A DNA stretch of 64,000 bases. Source: Bacteroidales bacterium. Lineage in GTDB: Bacteria; Bacteroidota; Bacteroidia; Bacteroidales; UBA932. Below the pieces are notes generated by a model. The model saw only the letters and a list, made by a program, of their open reading frames with translations, did no database searches and was not told where the DNA came from. Positions 61,166-64,000 of this stretch are shown one piece after another. Position numbers and translations under genes: made by a program. Location of the stretch: NCBI GenBank assembly GCA_017513445.1, contig JAFXFS010000013.1:62001-126000 (forward strand). Reading direction: 5' to 3'. Positions within the stretch are counted from its first letter, which is position 1. Each line of letters starts with the position of its first letter.

Positions 61166-62164
61166 ATGGCAATTTTAGCATTTCAAAAACCGGATAAAGT
61201 CTTAATGCTTGAATCAACTGAGACCTTTGGTCGTTTTGAGTTCCGTCCATTGGAACCAGACTATGGTATCACAATTGGTAACGCATTACGTCGTATCCTA
61301 CTCTCATCTCTTGAGGGCTTTGCAATCACTTCTATTAAGATTGAAGGAGTTCTTCACGAATTTGATACAATCCCAGGAGTTATTGAAAGCGTTGTAGATA
61401 TCATTCTTAACTTGAAACAAGTTCGTTTTAAGAGAATGATTGAGGATGAAGAGAGTGAAGTGGCAACTGTCACTGTTAGTGGAAAGCAAGAATTTACTGC
61501 AGAGGACATCTCAAAATCTCTATCAAACTTCACAGTTCTAAATCCTGAACTTCATATCTGTACAATGGAACCATCTGTAAAGATTGAACTAGAAATTAGA
61601 ATTGGAAAGGGTAGAGGATATGTTCCTTCAGAGGAAAATAAAGTTGCTGATGCTCCAATCGGAACAATAGCTATTGACTCAATTTTTACACCTATCAAAA
61701 ATGTAAAATATTCAGTAGAAGATTGGCGTGTTGAGCAAAAAACAGACTACGAAAAGCTCAATCTTGAAATCACTACAGATGGTTCTATCCATCCAAAGGA
61801 AGCTCTAAAAGAGGCAGCTAAAATCTTGATTCAACACTTTATGTTGTTCTCAGATGAAAGAATCTCTTTGGAATCTCCAATTGAAGATGATAGAAAAGAT
61901 CTTGATGAAGAGACATTGAGAATGCGTCATCTACTTCTAACAAAATTATCAGATATGGAACTTTCAGTAAGAGCATTGAACTGCTTGAAAGCTGCCAATA
62001 TCGAAACTTTCGCAGACCTAGTATCTCACCAAAGATCTGAGTTGATGAAATTCAGAAACTTCGGTAAGAAATCTCTAAGCGAAATTGATATGCTTGTTGA
62101 GAGATTGAAGCTAAAATTCGGTATGGATGTAAGTATGTATAAAATTGATAATAAAGAAGAATAA
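61166..62164 (+). CDS. rpoA: RNA polymerase alpha subunit, 332 aa
   Basis: The N-terminal dimerisation domain has [28 protein letters not shown]. The C-terminal domain with [26 protein letters not shown] binds UP elements and activators. It is the usual penultimate gene of the alpha operon, before rplQ. Confidence 0.98.
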   Translation: MAILAFQKPDKVLMLESTETFGRFEFRPLEPDYGITIGNALRRILLSSLEGFAITSIKIEGVLHEFDTIPGVIESVVDIILNLKQVRFKRMIEDEESEVATVTVSGKQEFTAEDISKSLSNFTVLNPELHICTMEPSVKIELEIRIGKGRGYVPSEENKVADAPIGTIAIDSIFTPIKNVKYSVEDWRVEQKTDYEKLNLEITTDGSIHPKEALKEAAKILIQHFMLFSDERISLESPIEDDRKDLDEETLRMRHLLLTKLSDMELSVRALNCLKAANIETFADLVSHQRSELMKFRNFGKKSLSEIDMLVERLKLKFGMDVSMYKIDNKEE

Positions 62165-62172
62165 AGTAGATT

Positions 62173-62643
62173 ATGAGACACAATAAGGCTGTAAATCATT
62201 TGGGTAGACAAAGTGGTCACCGCAAAGCGATGTTGGCAAATATGGCTTCATCTTTGATCCTTCACAAAAGAATTGAAACCACACTAGCTAAAGCAAAAGC
62301 TTTGAGACAATATGTTGAACCACTAATCACCAAATCAAAAGAAGATACAACTCACTCACGTCGTGTAGTATTCAGCTACCTTAAACAAAAAGAGGCTGTT
62401 TCTGAGTTGTTCCGCGTAGTAGCCCCTAAAATTGCTGACCGTCCAGGTGGATACACTCGTATCTTGAAGATTGGTTTCAGACAAGGTGATGCTGCTGATA
62501 TGGCTTTGATCGAATTAGTTGACTTTAACGAATTGGCACTTGCTGCAACTCCAAAAGAGACTAAGAAAGCAACAACTCGTAGAAGTCGTGCTAAAAAAGC
62601 TCAAGCTGAAGCTCCAGCTGCTGAAGAGGCAACACAAGAGTAA
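62173..62643 (+). CDS. rplQ: Ribosomal protein L17
   Basis: L17 (156 aa) starts [21 protein letters not shown] and has a long Ala/Lys/Glu-rich C-terminal tail (residues 115-156) as in other Bacteroidota. It closes the operon and is followed by a strong bidirectional terminator. Confidence 0.97.
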   Translation: MRHNKAVNHLGRQSGHRKAMLANMASSLILHKRIETTLAKAKALRQYVEPLITKSKEDTTHSRRVVFSYLKQKEAVSELFRVVAPKIADRPGGYTRILKIGFRQGDAADMALIELVDFNELALAATPKETKKATTRRSRAKKAQAEAPAAEEATQE

Positions 62644-62664
62644 TTCAACAGAGAATATAAAAGA

Positions 62665-62697
62665 AACGCTCCGCAATTCAGTTTGCGGAGCGTTTTT
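62665..62697. terminator. Bidirectional terminator between rplQ and MFS gene
   Basis: AACGCTCCGCA (62665-62675) pairs perfectly with TGCGGAGCGTT (62684-62694), with T on the plus side and A on the left, so it can end both convergent transcripts. Confidence 0.88.
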
Positions 62698-62718
62698 CAT
62701 TATCTATATTTTAGATCT

Positions 62719-63984
62719 TTACTTCTTAGAAGGATTGTGTTTGTACTTGAATAGAATTGCAAATAGTACAAATATTACAAGAGCATAGGCAGCAAATACG
62801 TACCAAGTTGTGCTCCAACCCTCCATTCTCAAGATAGGATCGCTTTGACTATTAACAAAGTAGTTTACAACTGCCTGAGCACCAAGTGTTCCAATCGCAG
62901 CTCCAACACCATTTGTCATCAACATAAATAGACCTTGAGCACTTGAACGGATTGATTTGTCAGTGTTTTCATCAACAAATAGTGAACCTGAGATATTGAA
63001 GAAATCGAAAGCAATACCATAAACAATCATTGATAGGACAAACATCCATACACCACCTCCTGGGTTACCTACACCGAATAGCCCAAATCTTAGGAACCAA
63101 GCAAACATAGCCATCAACATAACCTTCTTAATACCAAATTTGCGTAAGCAGAATGGAATCAATAGGATACATAGTGTCTCTGAAATTTGTGAAAGTGAGA
63201 TAAGAATATTCGAGTGTTTAACACCAAATGTCTCTTGATATTGAGGGATCCCACCAAATTCACCTAAGAATGGATTAGCAAAACCATTAGTGATTTGCAG
63301 AGCTACACCAAGAAGCATTGAGAATATGAAGAAAATTGCCATTCTGCTATCTTTGAATAGCGCAAATGCTTTAAGTCCCATAGCTTCAACAATAGATGTT
63401 TTCTTATCGCTTTTAGAGATAGGACAATTAGGTAGTGTAAAGGCATAACCACCAAGGATAATACCAAGAATACCGGAAACAACATATTGTGCAGATGTTG
63501 CTTGGAATCCAGCCAAATCAACAAACCACATAGAACAGATGAAACCGATAGTTCCGAAGACACGAATCTTTGGATATACATCTACTGTAGATAATCCCTC
63601 TTTGTCTAATGCGTTGTATGACACTGAGTTAGCCAATGCAATTGTCGGCATAAAGAAGGCTACGCTAAGTGTGTAAAGTGTGAAAATGATTGGGAATGAA
63701 ACCTCTGCTCCGGCAATGTGACCATAATAACCGGCACCAACCATAAATAGACCTGCTAATAGGTGGCTGATTCCCAACAATTTTTGAGCAGGTATCCATT
63801 TATCAGCGATGATACCCATAATTGCAGGCATAAAGATAGATACTACACCTTGTACGGCATAGAACCAACCAATATGTTCACCAAATCCTACACTGCCAAG
63901 GTAACGACCTTGAGATGTCAAATATGCACCCCATACGGCAAATTCAAGGAATTGTAAAATAATAAGTTTAAGCTTTGTGTTCAT
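62719..63984 (-). CDS. MFS transporter, nucleoside:H+ symporter type, 421 aa
   Basis: Twelve membrane helices are predicted. The start KLIILQFLEFAVWGAYLTSQGRYL and the GIIADKWIPAQKLLGISH loop resemble the NupG/XapB nucleoside permease branch of the major facilitator superfamily. It would take up nucleosides with protons. The ATG at 63984 is inside the window, but its promoter lies at or beyond the right edge. It faces rplQ across the terminator. Confidence 0.88.
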   Translation of the reverse strand: MNTKLKLIILQFLEFAVWGAYLTSQGRYLGSVGFGEHIGWFYAVQGVVSIFMPAIMGIIADKWIPAQKLLGISHLLAGLFMVGAGYYGHIAGAEVSFPIIFTLYTLSVAFFMPTIALANSVSYNALDKEGLSTVDVYPKIRVFGTIGFICSMWFVDLAGFQATSAQYVVSGILGIILGGYAFTLPNCPISKSDKKTSIVEAMGLKAFALFKDSRMAIFFIFSMLLGVALQITNGFANPFLGEFGGIPQYQETFGVKHSNILISLSQISETLCILLIPFCLRKFGIKKVMLMAMFAWFLRFGLFGVGNPGGGVWMFVLSMIVYGIAFDFFNISGSLFVDENTDKSIRSSAQGLFMLMTNGVGAAIGTLGAQAVVNYFVNSQSDPILRMEGWSTTWYVFAAYALVIFVLFAILFKYKHNPSKK

Positions 63985-64000
63985 ATAATTAATAATTATG

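Overview
The window is a chromosomal piece of a low-GC member of the Bacteroidota, most likely Bacteroidales. The signs are lineage-typical families (DUF4270, DUF4294, DUF3098, a GT5-only glycogen synthase homologue, a DUF3868-like OmpA protein), a purH-mreBCD-mrdA-rodA cluster, and many promoters with the Bacteroidota -7 box TAnnTTTG.

Region 1 (1 to about 10.4 kb, all genes on +) is an accessory island that is visibly richer in G+C than the rest. It opens with the end of a Pif1-like helicase. Uncharacterised genes, a WYL regulator, a PD-(D/E)XK nuclease and a single-HKD phospholipase-D-type nuclease follow. It ends with a tight cluster of replication and recombination look-alikes: two orphan FtsK-gamma winged helices, a RadA/RecA-like ATPase, a DUF932-like protein and a small DnaE-like protein whose catalytic aspartates are replaced. 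Two promoters in the island share an extended 36-bp sequence, and a structured RNA candidate of about 220 nt lies at 1456-1676. This island is the best candidate for an undescribed system.

Region 2 (10.5-34.3 kb) is core housekeeping. On the minus strand are gcvP-proX-DUF1460, purH-mreBCD-mrdA-rodA (rod shape and nucleotide synthesis), an Lrp-type regulator, topA and radA. On the plus strand are ispD, a class A PBP, ddl, prmC, yraN, a mannose-1-phosphate guanylyltransferase and pheS.

Region 3 (34.3-43.8 kb) mixes sdaA, a serine hydrolase, a small conserved protein, a superoxide reductase, a HAD phosphatase, a MATE exporter, a lipoprotein and an OmpA/TPR protein. It holds two repeat fields (two 127-bp direct repeats at 35.6-35.9 kb; a 184-bp tandem repeat carrying tRNA-Gly 3' fragments at 38.7-39.1 kb), tRNA-Gly(GCC), tRNA-Leu(UAA), and a minus-strand sRNA candidate of about 96 nt with a consensus promoter and a terminator.

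Region 4 (43.8-51.8 kb) carries purN, acpP-fabF, a DUF4270 lipoprotein with a tyrosine-rich insert, the GT5-only protein, and ftsX-DUF3098-uppP-lpxH facing a DUF4294 gene. Region 5 (52.0-62.7 kb) is the ribosomal spc/alpha operon, from rplP through secY, map, infA, rpmJ and rpoA to rplQ. It starts at rplP with its own promoter, so it is separated from the rpsJ-rpsC half. A bidirectional terminator divides it from a convergent nucleoside-permease-like MFS gene at the right edge.
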